Source of the DNA: JABWBR01 sp036741235
Lineage (GTDB): Bacteria > Bacteroidota > Bacteroidia > Chitinophagales > Saprospiraceae
NCBI GenBank assembly: GCA_036741235.1
Contig: DAINSQ010000078.1
Coordinates: 1 to 22,397, forward strand
DNA: 22,397 bases
Reading direction: 5' to 3'
Below the pieces are notes generated by a model. The model made no database searches, was not told the origin of the DNA, and saw only the letters and a program-made list of their open reading frames with translations. Made by a program: the position numbers and the translations under genes. Of the stretch, positions 14,782 through 22,397 are shown in pieces. Every line of letters starts with the position of its first letter. Within the stretch, counting starts at the first letter, position 1.

Positions 14782-17217
14782 ATGACGATGCGCAATCCAT
14801 TTCTATCGACGATCATTCTGTCGACCATACTACTCCTTAATGCTTGTTTGCCTTCCGCTGATCCTTATCCTTACCGCCCTCCCGGCGATGTGACGGCCGA
14901 GGCCCAGGCCTGGTCTGATAGCCTTGAGGAATATATTGAGCTGTGGGTTCAGGGGCTCGTATCCGATAGTATTCCCGACCACCTCATTCCACAGGGCGTT
15001 TCCGATTCAAAAAATTTTTACCTTAAAAATCCGGATGAAGCAAGCGCTGCTGAAACCTGGGCTTATCGCTACGCACGGCCCATCAACAAAGATTCGTTGT
15101 ATGCAGGCATCCCCGATCCGAAGGTTACCTACTTGTATCTGGGCACAGCCTTAGCGCCTTTTGGAAGTAAATTGATCATTGAAGGCGAATTTCCCCGTTG
15201 CCGTTTTTTTTCAATACAAATTACCCCTCCGCTCAACGGCATTGAATATTACGCACAACGTCAATTCGGTACAGCCGAAGTTTCGGTCGTAGATGTGGAT
15301 ATTGAACCTTTGCCCGGGCATACCAATCCTTTCAGGGTTGGCGCCGATCGTCAGGCAACTGAAAGAAGCTTTCGCTATTCCTTTGAACTGGCTGCCGGCG
15401 ATCCAACCTCCCTGAATGGGCCGGCGCATATTTATCCCTACCGGCATAATATCAATACCCGAACAGGGGCTTTACTTTCCTATCAAGGGCCGTTGGGACA
15501 CAAAACACTGGTTGGAACGCCGCTCGCCGTGCCGGGCGACTGGGATCTGGGCGCTCTTTGGTTGCGCATTTACGAGCCCGATGAGGGCGCCGGGCCGTTG
15601 GGCGGAGTACCAATGCCGAAAGTATACTTTGAACTGCCGAATGGCGCGCGTTACTTTATTGGCTCTGATTTTTCGGCATTGCAGTCACGCGGCGACAAGA
15701 CGATCGCCAACAGGGTTACCATCACCCAGCCCAATCCCTACTTTGGGCCGCAGGTGGGGTGGTTTAAATCCTGGGGGATCACTCGCAGCATACTCAGCGG
15801 CGTATGTCAGGCTAACGGATGGAGCCGCCCCGACAGCAGTGCGCGAATTCGGGATATTGACCTGGGCTGGACCGGCCGGGGCGAATTTCAACCGGCGCCT
15901 GGCAACATAGAACCGCATGCTACTACGAATAATTACGCTTCCTATCTAGGCCGTAAAGTTGCCGTTCCGCCAGGAATGGTAGCGGTATTGACGGGCAGGT
16001 TGCCTACATTTCCTTCCACCCGCAACGGCGAACCCGTAATGCAACCCGGCGAAGTGCGCTATTGGAGTATCTGCGGCATTGACGACGACCCGCTGTCACC
16101 TTTGCCCGCCACTACCATCCACGCTATTTCCGACGACGACGTGGTGATCGATGAAAATCGCAATTATATTATTGCTTATTCCCGCCAGACCGATCGACCG
16201 ACCAATGCCACAGCAGCCAACGGAGTATCGTGGGTGGACTGGGGTACTCAAAGCGATATGGGGCTGCTCATGCGATGGGTTAATGTGGCGCCCGACTGGA
16301 GATTTGCCTATGCTCCGCAAGAACACAACCTCGATTTTTCCCGTTCAGACTGGGCAGGCGCTTTATACGACAGCACCCTCATCGGCATTAACTGGCGCAA
16401 CGGATTTATGAGATGTTTTTTACCGCGCATTCATTATATGAGTAAGTCTGAATTTGAGGCCTTGGGCAACGATTTGGATGCCGAGAAGATACCCGTATGG
16501 GTCGATAACGACTATACCCGGCCGGGCGCAGCAGATTCGCAAATGGGCTTTGTTACGGCAGCATCTACATTGGACGGCAGCGTTGCCAACCAGCCTGCTA
16601 ATTGTAACGACGGCAATTTACAAACGGCCTGGTCGTCTGCCTTCGGCCAGGCGCAGAACTGGGTACAAGTTGACCTCGGCGCCGTCAAAAAAATTTCAGC
16701 CGTAAAATTGCACTGGGATTGGATTTTTTTTGGAAAAGCATACCAAATATCGGTTTCCAATGACCAGTCGAATTGGACCGATATCGCGTCAACTGTCAAC
16801 GGCGATGGCGCTGTTGACTTGTATAGCCATTTGCAGGGGGTAGAAGGCCGGTATGTGCGTCTCGAGTTAAGTAATTTCAATATAGCATATTACCGGCTAC
16901 TGGAATTGGAGGTCTATACCGCTGATTGCCGTTGCGAGGCGCCTGTTACCGGCGCCCCAATGCCTATTCCGATCGCCCTTGATTTACGTATTTACCCCAA
17001 TCCTGCAGCGGGTCGCTTTGTTGCAGAATTAGTCGGGCTATCGCAAACATACAGCGAAGTAGCGTACACCCTGTACAACCTGTCGGGAAAGGCTGTTTGG
17101 CGCCAAAAAGGCGGTTTACGGCAAGAAATAGATACTACTTATTTGCCCAAGGGCATATATTTGTTACAGGCACGAATTAAGGGCGGACAAAAAACGGCCA
17201 AGATTATTATTGAATAA
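14782..17217 (+). CDS. Large secreted protein with F5/8 type C domain and T9SS sorting domain
   Basis: This 811-aa exported protein starts with a hydrophobic signal (IILSTILLLNAC) whose end fits a lipobox, LNAC with Cys at about 22. Residues about 25-580 are a large region I cannot assign; it is rich in Tyr, Trp and Pro and contains RCRFFSIQITPP and HATTNNYASYLGRK. Residues about 585-713 form a discoidin/F5-8C carbohydrate- or surface-binding domain (DGNLQTAWSS, NWVQVDLGAVKKI, GRYVRLELSNF). Residues about 734-811 are a type A T9SS C-terminal domain (LRIYPNPAAGRF to KGIYLLQARI). T9SS cargo usually carries a non-lipoprotein signal, so the lipobox is odd; SPI cleavage nearby is an alternative. 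It follows a strong Fnr-type operator and -7 element. Confidence 0.85.
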   Translation: MTMRNPFLSTIILSTILLLNACLPSADPYPYRPPGDVTAEAQAWSDSLEEYIELWVQGLVSDSIPDHLIPQGVSDSKNFYLKNPDEASAAETWAYRYARPINKDSLYAGIPDPKVTYLYLGTALAPFGSKLIIEGEFPRCRFFSIQITPPLNGIEYYAQRQFGTAEVSVVDVDIEPLPGHTNPFRVGADRQATERSFRYSFELAAGDPTSLNGPAHIYPYRHNINTRTGALLSYQGPLGHKTLVGTPLAVPGDWDLGALWLRIYEPDEGAGPLGGVPMPKVYFELPNGARYFIGSDFSALQSRGDKTIANRVTITQPNPYFGPQVGWFKSWGITRSILSGVCQANGWSRPDSSARIRDIDLGWTGRGEFQPAPGNIEPHATTNNYASYLGRKVAVPPGMVAVLTGRLPTFPSTRNGEPVMQPGEVRYWSICGIDDDPLSPLPATTIHAISDDDVVIDENRNYIIAYSRQTDRPTNATAANGVSWVDWGTQSDMGLLMRWVNVAPDWRFAYAPQEHNLDFSRSDWAGALYDSTLIGINWRNGFMRCFLPRIHYMSKSEFEALGNDLDAEKIPVWVDNDYTRPGAADSQMGFVTAASTLDGSVANQPANCNDGNLQTAWSSAFGQAQNWVQVDLGAVKKISAVKLHWDWIFFGKAYQISVSNDQSNWTDIASTVNGDGAVDLYSHLQGVEGRYVRLELSNFNIAYYRLLELEVYTADCRCEAPVTGAPMPIPIALDLRIYPNPAAGRFVAELVGLSQTYSEVAYTLYNLSGKAVWRQKGGLRQEIDTTYLPKGIYLLQARIKGGQKTAKIIIE

Positions 17218-17260
17218 ACGCGACTGGTGCGTGTGACTGTCGCATTTTAACCTATATGCC

Positions 17261-17464
17261 ATGTTAACAAAAAGAACCATCCTGTCATTTGTTATCACAA
17301 CAATCATCTATTGGCTGCTCATATCCTTGATCGACTACAGCGGTACTAAAATCAGCTATTGGCAGGATCTCAAGAACAATGCCTTGCACGCACTGTTTTT
17401 CGGCATTTTAGTGACCATCCTCAATTGGGTGCTGAACAAATATTTTGTCAAAGACAAGACATAG
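17261..17464 (+). CDS. Small membrane protein with two helices
   Basis: This 67-aa protein has two hydrophobic stretches (about 7-25 and 43-60) separated by a polar loop (YSGTKISYWQDLKNN), with a lysine-rich end (KYFVKDKT) suggesting a cytoplasmic C-terminus. I do not recognise the family. It lies 43 nt after the secreted-protein gene, same strand, with no clear promoter of its own. Two-helix topology and clear start support it as a real gene, but a function cannot be given. Confidence 0.6.
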   Translation: MLTKRTILSFVITTIIYWLLISLIDYSGTKISYWQDLKNNALHALFFGILVTILNWVLNKYFVKDKT

Positions 17465-17561
17465 GATAATCAAATGCTGTTTATCTGCGTGTTGCCCTGG
17501 CAGCCTAACCTATACAACTTCCCTCTAAAAAACGTAACTTCGCTCCCTAAAGGGCAACACA

Positions 17562-18695
17562 ATGAAACATACCATCCTCCTCATCGCCATGCTGGCGGCG
17601 TTTAACGCCGGCGCTCAGATCACCGTTACCAACGCAACTTTCCCCGCCGTGGGAGATACGCTGCGCACCGCATTTGACGCCAACCCCGGCGGAATTGTCA
17701 TGACGCCTCCGGGCCTCAACCAACAGTGGGATTTTTCCAGTTTATCCGCTACTACTACTCGCGAACAGATTATTCGTCCCGTTGCCGAAGGCGGCGCAAC
17801 AGCCGACTTCCCCGCTGCGGAGTATTTTATCGAAATCGCCAACGGCGGCGAGAATTACTATAACGTTACTAATGAAAAGGTAGAGCTGATTGGTTTCTAT
17901 GGACTGGATCCCATTGGCCTGGGCTTCCAATTGACTACCCGGTTCAGCCCGCCGATTCTCGAACGCAGAGCGACATTAGAGATCTTTCAGATTCATGGAA
18001 GCGACGCCGCATTGCTTTTCCCGTTTTCTCCCGACGATGTGCCCGGCGGTATCTTCGACCAATTGCCCATTAGCCCCGATTCCCTGCGCGTGCGTGTAGC
18101 CATTGATCGCACAGATGTGGTAGATGCCTGGGGGGAGCTGACTATTCCCGGCGGGACATACGACGTATTGCGCGAAAAACGAACGGAATACCGCGAAGTC
18201 CGCCTCGATGCCAAACTCCCGTTTGTGGGGTGGTTCGATATTACGGACATAGCACTCCAGTCCCTGCCTGTACCTGGATTGGGCGTAGATACCATCATTC
18301 GCTATTATTATTTTAATGATGTAGAAAAAGAACCCATTGCCGTTGTAACAGTGGGCGATGACCAACTCTCTGCGGTCAGTGTGGAGTATAAAGCGAATAA
18401 TACCGCCACTTCCGTGCAAAACACCCTCGACAATGGGGCTAATGTTGCGGTTTACCCCAACCCGGCTATAACCAATATCCGTTTTGAGTTTGTGAATATG
18501 CCGGAAGGCAATTATAGCCTCAAATTCTACAACTTGCTGGGCAAGGAACTGATGCGCCGCAGCTATTCTATTTACGGCATCCAAACCGAAGAAGTGGATG
18601 TCTCTTCACTGCGCCCCGGGGTGTATCTCTGCAGCGTGGTCAACGATAAGGGAGTAATTGTGGCTACCCGCAGGATTGCGGTGGCGAGACCTTGA
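17562..18695 (+). CDS. Secreted protein with T9SS C-terminal sorting domain
   Basis: This 377-aa protein has a cleavable signal peptide (MKHTILLIAMLAAFNAGAQ, cleavage likely after Ala18) and a type A sorting domain from about 296 to the end (VAVYPNPAITNIRFEF, EEVDVSSLRPGVYLCSVV). The middle (about 20-290) is beta-rich, opening with ITVTNATFPAVGDTLRTAFD and containing TPPGLNQQWDFSSL; such modules are frequent in Bacteroidota cell-surface proteins, but I cannot name an activity. It should be carried to the outer surface by T9SS. A TAACTTCG at 17535-17542 is a one-mismatch -7 element in the 97-bp gap before it. A long hairpin follows the stop codon. Confidence 0.85.
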   Translation: MKHTILLIAMLAAFNAGAQITVTNATFPAVGDTLRTAFDANPGGIVMTPPGLNQQWDFSSLSATTTREQIIRPVAEGGATADFPAAEYFIEIANGGENYYNVTNEKVELIGFYGLDPIGLGFQLTTRFSPPILERRATLEIFQIHGSDAALLFPFSPDDVPGGIFDQLPISPDSLRVRVAIDRTDVVDAWGELTIPGGTYDVLREKRTEYREVRLDAKLPFVGWFDITDIALQSLPVPGLGVDTIIRYYYFNDVEKEPIAVVTVGDDQLSAVSVEYKANNTATSVQNTLDNGANVAVYPNPAITNIRFEFVNMPEGNYSLKFYNLLGKELMRRSYSIYGIQTEEVDVSSLRPGVYLCSVVNDKGVIVATRRIAVARP

Positions 18696-18707
18696 TTTTT
18701 TTATTCA

Positions 18708-18784
18708 CCACAGCTTAAAACGGAGTGCCACAGCGTTTTTTTATTTTATTCTGTGGCACGCTGTGAAACTCCGTTTAACTGTGG
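18708..18784. terminator. Long hairpin with two competing pairings after the T9SS cargo gene
   Basis: The stem can form from CCACAG (18708-18713) with CTGTGG (18779-18784), AAACGGAGT (18718-18726) with ACTCCGTTT (18768-18776), and CACAGCG (18729-18735) with CGCTGTG (18759-18765). An alternative 9-bp stem pairs GTGCCACAG (18725-18733) with CTGTGGCAC (18751-18759). The loop is T-rich. It starts 13 nt after the stop at 18695, so a role in termination or mRNA end protection fits; the dyad may also be a dispersed palindromic repeat. Confidence 0.65.
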
Positions 18785-18852
18785 TAAAAGAAAAAGCCTC
18801 CGAACACCCTGTCCGATATCGAACACTTTTTATTTGAATAAAATAACACAAG

Positions 18853-18880
18853 TTGTTAATAATCAATAAATTATAATTTG
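18853..18880 (+). promoter_or_regulatory. Candidate promoter of the efflux operon
   Basis: In the AT-rich leader, TATAATTTG (18872-18880) combines a TATAAT hexamer with the TTTG end of the Bacteroidota -7 element (one extra base), and TTG at 18853-18855 is the nearest upstream element at a somewhat short distance. TTGTTAATAATCAA (18853-18866) is also a 9/10 match to TTGAT-N4-ATCAA, placed where binding would block rather than activate. The predicted start lies about 45 nt before the ATG at 18930. Confidence 0.4.
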
Positions 18881-18929
18881 GCACACTGCTTGAATTACAC
18901 TTGTCATAACCGTGCAAAAACGAACGGAA

Positions 18930-20183
18930 ATGGACAAGGAAATTTCAAGACAGGAAATCAATCGCCGCAGAAATAAAATCTGGCTCTACGCCGGCCTCAG
19001 CGTGGTCGTCCTGGCCCTGGCCTCCTGGTTGCTGCGCGGCGCCCTGGGCAATTCCGTAAAACGCTCCGACATTCGCGTCGCCGTTGTAGAAACCGGCGAT
19101 ATTGAAAACACGCTCAGCGCCTCTGGCGAGGTCCTGCCCGAATTCGAACAGGTAATCACCAGCCCAATCGGCGCCATTCTGCAACAAGTGTATGTGAATA
19201 CCGGCGCAACGGTAAAGGTGGGCGACAAAATCCTGGAATTGGACAAAACGCTCACGCAAATGGAATTTGACCGGCAAAAAGACGAACTCGAGCTCAAGCG
19301 CAACGGCATTGTAAAAATCAAACTCGACCTCGACAAGAGTTTTTATGATATAAAAATTCAGGACTCCATTAAGGCCTGTCGTATCAACAGTCTCAAAGCC
19401 GACCTTGAAAATGCCAAAAGGCTGTTCAAAGCCGGCGGCGGCACCCGTGAGTCGATAGAACAGGCAGAGACCAACCTCCAAATTGCACAGCTTGAAAAAA
19501 GGCAACTCGAAAACGACATCCGCAGCCGCCAGGCGGTGATGCGCGCCAGTATGCGGGAATCGGAGATTACGGCGGCCATCCAGGAGAAAGCCCTCGAGGA
19601 AATGGCCCACAAACTCCGGCAATCGGATATTACAGCCTCCCGCGCCGGGGTGATCACGTTTGTGAATACCAACCTCGGCGCCAGAGTTGGGGAGGGCGAG
19701 ATCATTGCCCGCATCGCCGACCTCGGCAGCTTCAAAATATTGGGCGCTATTTCCGACAACTACGCCGGGCAGTTGCAGGCCGGGTTGCCTATCGTTGCCC
19801 GCATCGGCGATCAGATGGTACGCGGCATGCTGCTCGGCGTTCGTCCCGCCGTAACCAATAATGTCGTCAACTTCGACGTGGGCCTCCAGGATACAAAGGC
19901 CAACAGCCTGCTGCGGCCCAAAATGCGGGTAGAGCTCTATGTGGTGACCGATGCCCGCCAAAAAACGGTGCGCGTTGCCAACGGCCCCGCTTTCCGCGGC
20001 GCCAAAGTACAGGATGTCTTTGTTCTCCGGCCCGATGGCAAATCGGCGGAGCGACGCACGGTGAAAATCGGGCTAACGAGTTTCGACTACGTAGAAATCG
20101 AAGAAGGCCTGCAGCCCGGCGAAACCATCATCCTGAGCGACCTCACGGAATACAGAAACGCTAAAGCCATCACCGTAAAATAA
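18930..20183 (+). CDS. Periplasmic adaptor (HlyD/MacA-type membrane fusion protein)
   Basis: This 417-aa protein links an inner-membrane transporter to an outer-membrane channel. A cytoplasmic start with charged residues is followed by one membrane anchor (about 17-36). A barrel-sandwich half (VLPEFEQVITSPIGAILQ and NTGATVKVGDKILELD, about 68-105), a long helical hairpin (about 106-230), the second sandwich half (SRAGVITFVNTNLGARVGEG) and beta-barrel/membrane-proximal domains follow. The ATG at 18930 is chosen over the in-frame GTG at 18912, since the added MQKRTE has no role in the fold. It heads an operon with 4- and 5-nt gaps. The substrate is unknown; MacA-like export of peptides or lipids fits the associated ATPase. 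Confidence 0.88.
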   Translation: MDKEISRQEINRRRNKIWLYAGLSVVVLALASWLLRGALGNSVKRSDIRVAVVETGDIENTLSASGEVLPEFEQVITSPIGAILQQVYVNTGATVKVGDKILELDKTLTQMEFDRQKDELELKRNGIVKIKLDLDKSFYDIKIQDSIKACRINSLKADLENAKRLFKAGGGTRESIEQAETNLQIAQLEKRQLENDIRSRQAVMRASMRESEITAAIQEKALEEMAHKLRQSDITASRAGVITFVNTNLGARVGEGEIIARIADLGSFKILGAISDNYAGQLQAGLPIVARIGDQMVRGMLLGVRPAVTNNVVNFDVGLQDTKANSLLRPKMRVELYVVTDARQKTVRVANGPAFRGAKVQDVFVLRPDGKSAERRTVKIGLTSFDYVEIEEGLQPGETIILSDLTEYRNAKAITVK

Positions 20184-20187
20184 CGCC

Positions 20188-21633
20188 ATGAGAACCCTGA
20201 TCAGCATCACCCTACTGTTCCTATTACAGGTCTCGACGGCGCAATCACCCGACCGACTTACCCTGGCGCAGGTGATCGAACTGGCGAAATCCAGGTCGAT
20301 CGCCGCCCGCCGGGCTGTCACTACCAAAGAAACGCGCTATTGGGAATACCGCACCTTTCAGTCCAATTTCAAACCCCAACTATTGCTCGACAGCCGGCTG
20401 CCGGCGTTTTCGCGCTCGTTTCAGGAGGTAGTGCAACCCGATGGCACTATACAATTCCAACCCATTCGCTACAACAATTCGTCGTTGGGATTATCACTAG
20501 AGCAAAATATCGCCCGCACCGGCGGTACAATTTATGCCACTACGCAGGTTCAGCGCTTTGACGATTTTATAAGAGGCGCTACGCTTTACAACGGCACCCT
20601 GTTTGCCGTCGGGCTCGAACAGCCGCTTTTTCAGTTTAACGCCATGAAGTGGAACAAAAAAATTGAGCCGCTAAAATTCCAGGAAAGTAGTCAGGAATAC
20701 ATCGAGGCGATTGAAAATATTGCATTAACAGCCAGTACTTACTACTTTGAGCTCTTGTTGGCCCAGGTCAATCAGCAAATTGCCGGAACCAACCTCAAAA
20801 ACACGGAAGACATCCTGCGCATCGCCAATGAGAAATTCGAGTTGGGCAAGATAAGCCGCAATGAAATCCTGCAACTCCAGCTCGAACAACTCAAAGCGCA
20901 GAAAGCGGTGGCCACTGCCCGGCAGGAGCTCGAAATTGCCACCCTCAACCTGCGGGCCTATATTGGGCTACAAAACGGCGAAAAGCTGGAACTGGCCGAA
21001 CCCGTGCCTGCCGGCTCGCCCTTGATCTCCGCCGAAAAAGCCATTGCGGAAGCCTACGCCAACCGCGCCGACGCCATTGCTTTTACCCGGCGAATAATTG
21101 AAGCCGAGCGCGATGTAGTGAAAGCCAAAGCCGACCGCGGCATCAACGCCACCCTGTCGGCCAGCCTGGGTTTCAACAACCGCGCCGAAGTAATCGGCGA
21201 TTTATACCAAAAGCCCCAAAACCAGGAATTGGTGACCATCGCTTTTACCATGCCCATCCTAGACTGGGGCCGCGGGCTGTCGAGCGTAAAAACCGCTGAG
21301 GCCAACCAACAGCTGACTGCCTATACTATTGAGCAGGACAAGCAACTTTTCACGCAGGCTATCTATACCCAGGTCACCCTTTTTGATATGCTCAAAGACC
21401 AACTTTCACTTACTGCCAAGGCCGATTCCATCGCCGCTGAAAAGTACCAGATCGCTCGCGAGCGCTACGTACTCGGCGACCTGAGCATCACCGATCTGAG
21501 TATCGCCTTTACTGAAAAAGACCAGGCCAAACGCGACTATATCGGCGCGCTGCGCGACTATTGGGCCGCTTTTTACCGCTTGCGCCTGCTGACTTTATAT
21601 GATTTTGAAAAACAACAAAAAATAACCTACTGA
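20188..21633 (+). CDS. TolC-family outer-membrane efflux channel
   Basis: This 481-aa protein has a signal peptide (MRTLISITLLFLLQVSTA, mature start near Gln19) and the two-fold repeat of outer-membrane efflux proteins: LTLAQVIELAKSRS near residue 25 opens the first half and the segment around ANRADAIAFTRRIIEAERDV opens the second. Long alanine/glutamine/leucine-rich helices alternate with short strands such as GLSLEQNIARTG. It would form the trimeric exit duct docking to the adaptor encoded 4 nt upstream. Length matches the family. Confidence 0.9.
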   Translation: MRTLISITLLFLLQVSTAQSPDRLTLAQVIELAKSRSIAARRAVTTKETRYWEYRTFQSNFKPQLLLDSRLPAFSRSFQEVVQPDGTIQFQPIRYNNSSLGLSLEQNIARTGGTIYATTQVQRFDDFIRGATLYNGTLFAVGLEQPLFQFNAMKWNKKIEPLKFQESSQEYIEAIENIALTASTYYFELLLAQVNQQIAGTNLKNTEDILRIANEKFELGKISRNEILQLQLEQLKAQKAVATARQELEIATLNLRAYIGLQNGEKLELAEPVPAGSPLISAEKAIAEAYANRADAIAFTRRIIEAERDVVKAKADRGINATLSASLGFNNRAEVIGDLYQKPQNQELVTIAFTMPILDWGRGLSSVKTAEANQQLTAYTIEQDKQLFTQAIYTQVTLFDMLKDQLSLTAKADSIAAEKYQIARERYVLGDLSITDLSIAFTEKDQAKRDYIGALRDYWAAFYRLRLLTLYDFEKQQKITY

Positions 21634-21638
21634 CCGCC

Positions 21639-22331
21639 ATGTTACATTTATCCAACATCGAAAAGATCTACCGCACGGATACTGTGGAGACCCTCGCCCT
21701 CAACAACATCAGCCTGGAAGTCGCTAAAGGCGAATTCCTGAGTATCATGGGCCCCTCGGGTTGCGGCAAAAGCACCCTGCTCAATATCATGGGTTTGCTC
21801 GACGAACCCACCGCCGGGCAGGTGAGCATCGATAATCAGGTCATCAGCGGATTTTCCGACAAGGCCCTGTCGCTGTTCCGCAATCAAAAAATCGGCTTTA
21901 TTTTTCAAAGCTACCACCTGATCAACGACCTGCCCGTACTCGACAACGTAGAACTGCCCCTGTTGTACAGAAAGATCTCCGCCGGCGAACGACGCAAACT
22001 TGCATCAGCGGCGCTTGAAAAAGTGGGACTGGCCAACAGAATGAAACACTACCCCTCGCAATTGTCGGGCGGACAAAAACAGCGCGTAGCCATCGCCCGC
22101 GCTATCGTAGGCCGCCCCAACCTCATACTGGCCGACGAACCTACCGGCAACCTCGACTCTGCAATGGGCCACGAGATTATGGAAATCCTGGAACAACTCA
22201 ACACGACAGATGGAACGACGATTGTGATGGTTACCCACGACGAAGGTATGGCCAAACGCACCCACCGCCTGGTCCGCCTGTTTGACGGCGCCCTGGTTTC
22301 GTCAAATCATTTTTATGAGGTGACAAGGTGA
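21639..22331 (+). CDS. ABC transporter ATPase, MacB/LolD/FtsE type
   Basis: This 230-aa ATPase energises an inner-membrane permease. All motifs are intact: Walker A GPSGCGKST (38-46), Q-loop Gln90, signature LSGGQKQR (142-149), Walker B LILADE (162-167) and switch His200 in MVTHD. The sequence around PTGNLDS is typical of the MacB/LolD group. With the adaptor and TolC-type channel it forms a tripartite exporter lacking only the permease, expected just beyond the window. Its last codons, reading VTR and TGA, are made of the 8-bp repeat that begins at 22319, so the natural C-terminus was probably replaced or set by the array. The usual end would lie near DGALVSS. Confidence 0.93.
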   Translation: MLHLSNIEKIYRTDTVETLALNNISLEVAKGEFLSIMGPSGCGKSTLLNIMGLLDEPTAGQVSIDNQVISGFSDKALSLFRNQKIGFIFQSYHLINDLPVLDNVELPLLYRKISAGERRKLASAALEKVGLANRMKHYPSQLSGGQKQRVAIARAIVGRPNLILADEPTGNLDSAMGHEIMEILEQLNTTDGTTIVMVTHDEGMAKRTHRLVRLFDGALVSSNHFYEVTR

Positions 22332-22397
22332 CAAGGTGACATGGTGACAAGGTGACAAGGTGACATGGTGACAAGGTGACATGGTGACAAGGTGACA
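22319..22397 (+). repeat. 8-bp tandem array GGTGACAA/GGTGACAT running to the window edge
   Basis: Nine full units and seven bases of a tenth are visible, each GGTGACA followed by A or T. The last base of the complete units reads A, A, T, A, A, T, A, T, A, suggesting a 24-bp higher-order unit that later lost a copy. Every unit has TGA on the + strand; the complement TTGTCACC has none. The ATPase gene runs through one unit and stops at the TGA of the second (22329-22331). The array may continue beyond the window. Confidence 0.95.

Noticed and set aside
17220..17243. GCGAC/GTCGC dyad after the 811-aa protein gene as a terminator
   Set aside because: The stem is only 5 bp with a 14-nt loop and a weak T run; not enough to call.
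18945..19961. A 338-codon open frame on the minus strand
   Set aside because: Antisense to the adaptor gene, which has a coherent fold and operon context; no recognisable protein in the antisense frame.

Overview
The window reads as chromosomal DNA of a Bacteroidota bacterium, most likely an environmental, Saprospiria/Chitinophagia-like lineage (lineage is inference). The reasons are two secreted proteins with type IX secretion (T9SS) C-terminal sorting domains, a Bacteroidota-type TAnnTTTG promoter element, weak AT-rich translation starts, and a KorAB/ferredoxin set typical of the group. No rRNA, tRNA, IS element or CRISPR array was seen.

Layout. (1) Positions 1-33 hold the end of a rightward gene, followed by a head-to-head pair of 8-bp tandem arrays (31-126 and 145-232) and a leftward dicluster ferredoxin gene (230-577). 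(2) A divergent promoter region (578-774) carries a near-perfect Fnr-type palindrome. (3) From 775 to 13940 a long, tightly packed operon encodes 2-oxoglutarate:ferredoxin oxidoreductase (korA, korB), then nuoA-B-C-D-H-I-J-K-L-M-N, then a small unknown protein. The genes for the NADH-oxidising module (nuoE, nuoF, nuoG) are absent; nuoD and nuoH are only 12 nt apart. (4) A Crp/Fnr-family regulator (14125-14700) is followed by a perfect TTGAT-N4-ATCAA box and a consensus -7 element in front of an 811-aa secreted protein. (5) A small membrane protein and a second T9SS cargo protein follow, ending in a long hairpin. (6) An efflux operon (18930-22331: adaptor, TolC-type channel, MacB/LolD-type ATPase) ends inside a second 8-bp tandem array that runs to the window edge.

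How the genes work together. The most interesting reading is an electron path written into one locus: KorAB oxidises 2-oxoglutarate to succinyl-CoA, the neighbouring ferredoxin takes the electrons, and an 11-subunit complex I without NADH module would use reduced ferredoxin to reduce menaquinone and pump protons. The Crp/Fnr regulator has an E-xx-SR recognition helix of the kind that reads TTGAT half-sites; such a site lies right behind its own gene and a 9/10 match lies in the ferredoxin/kor promoter region, so it may tune this pathway.

The second theme is the 8-bp arrays. Every counted unit carries a stop triplet (TGA or TAA in the left arms, TGA in the right array) on the sense strand of the gene it follows. 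Since 8 is not a multiple of 3, each array gives stops in all three frames, and in all three cases visible here the gene's own stop codon is a unit of the array.
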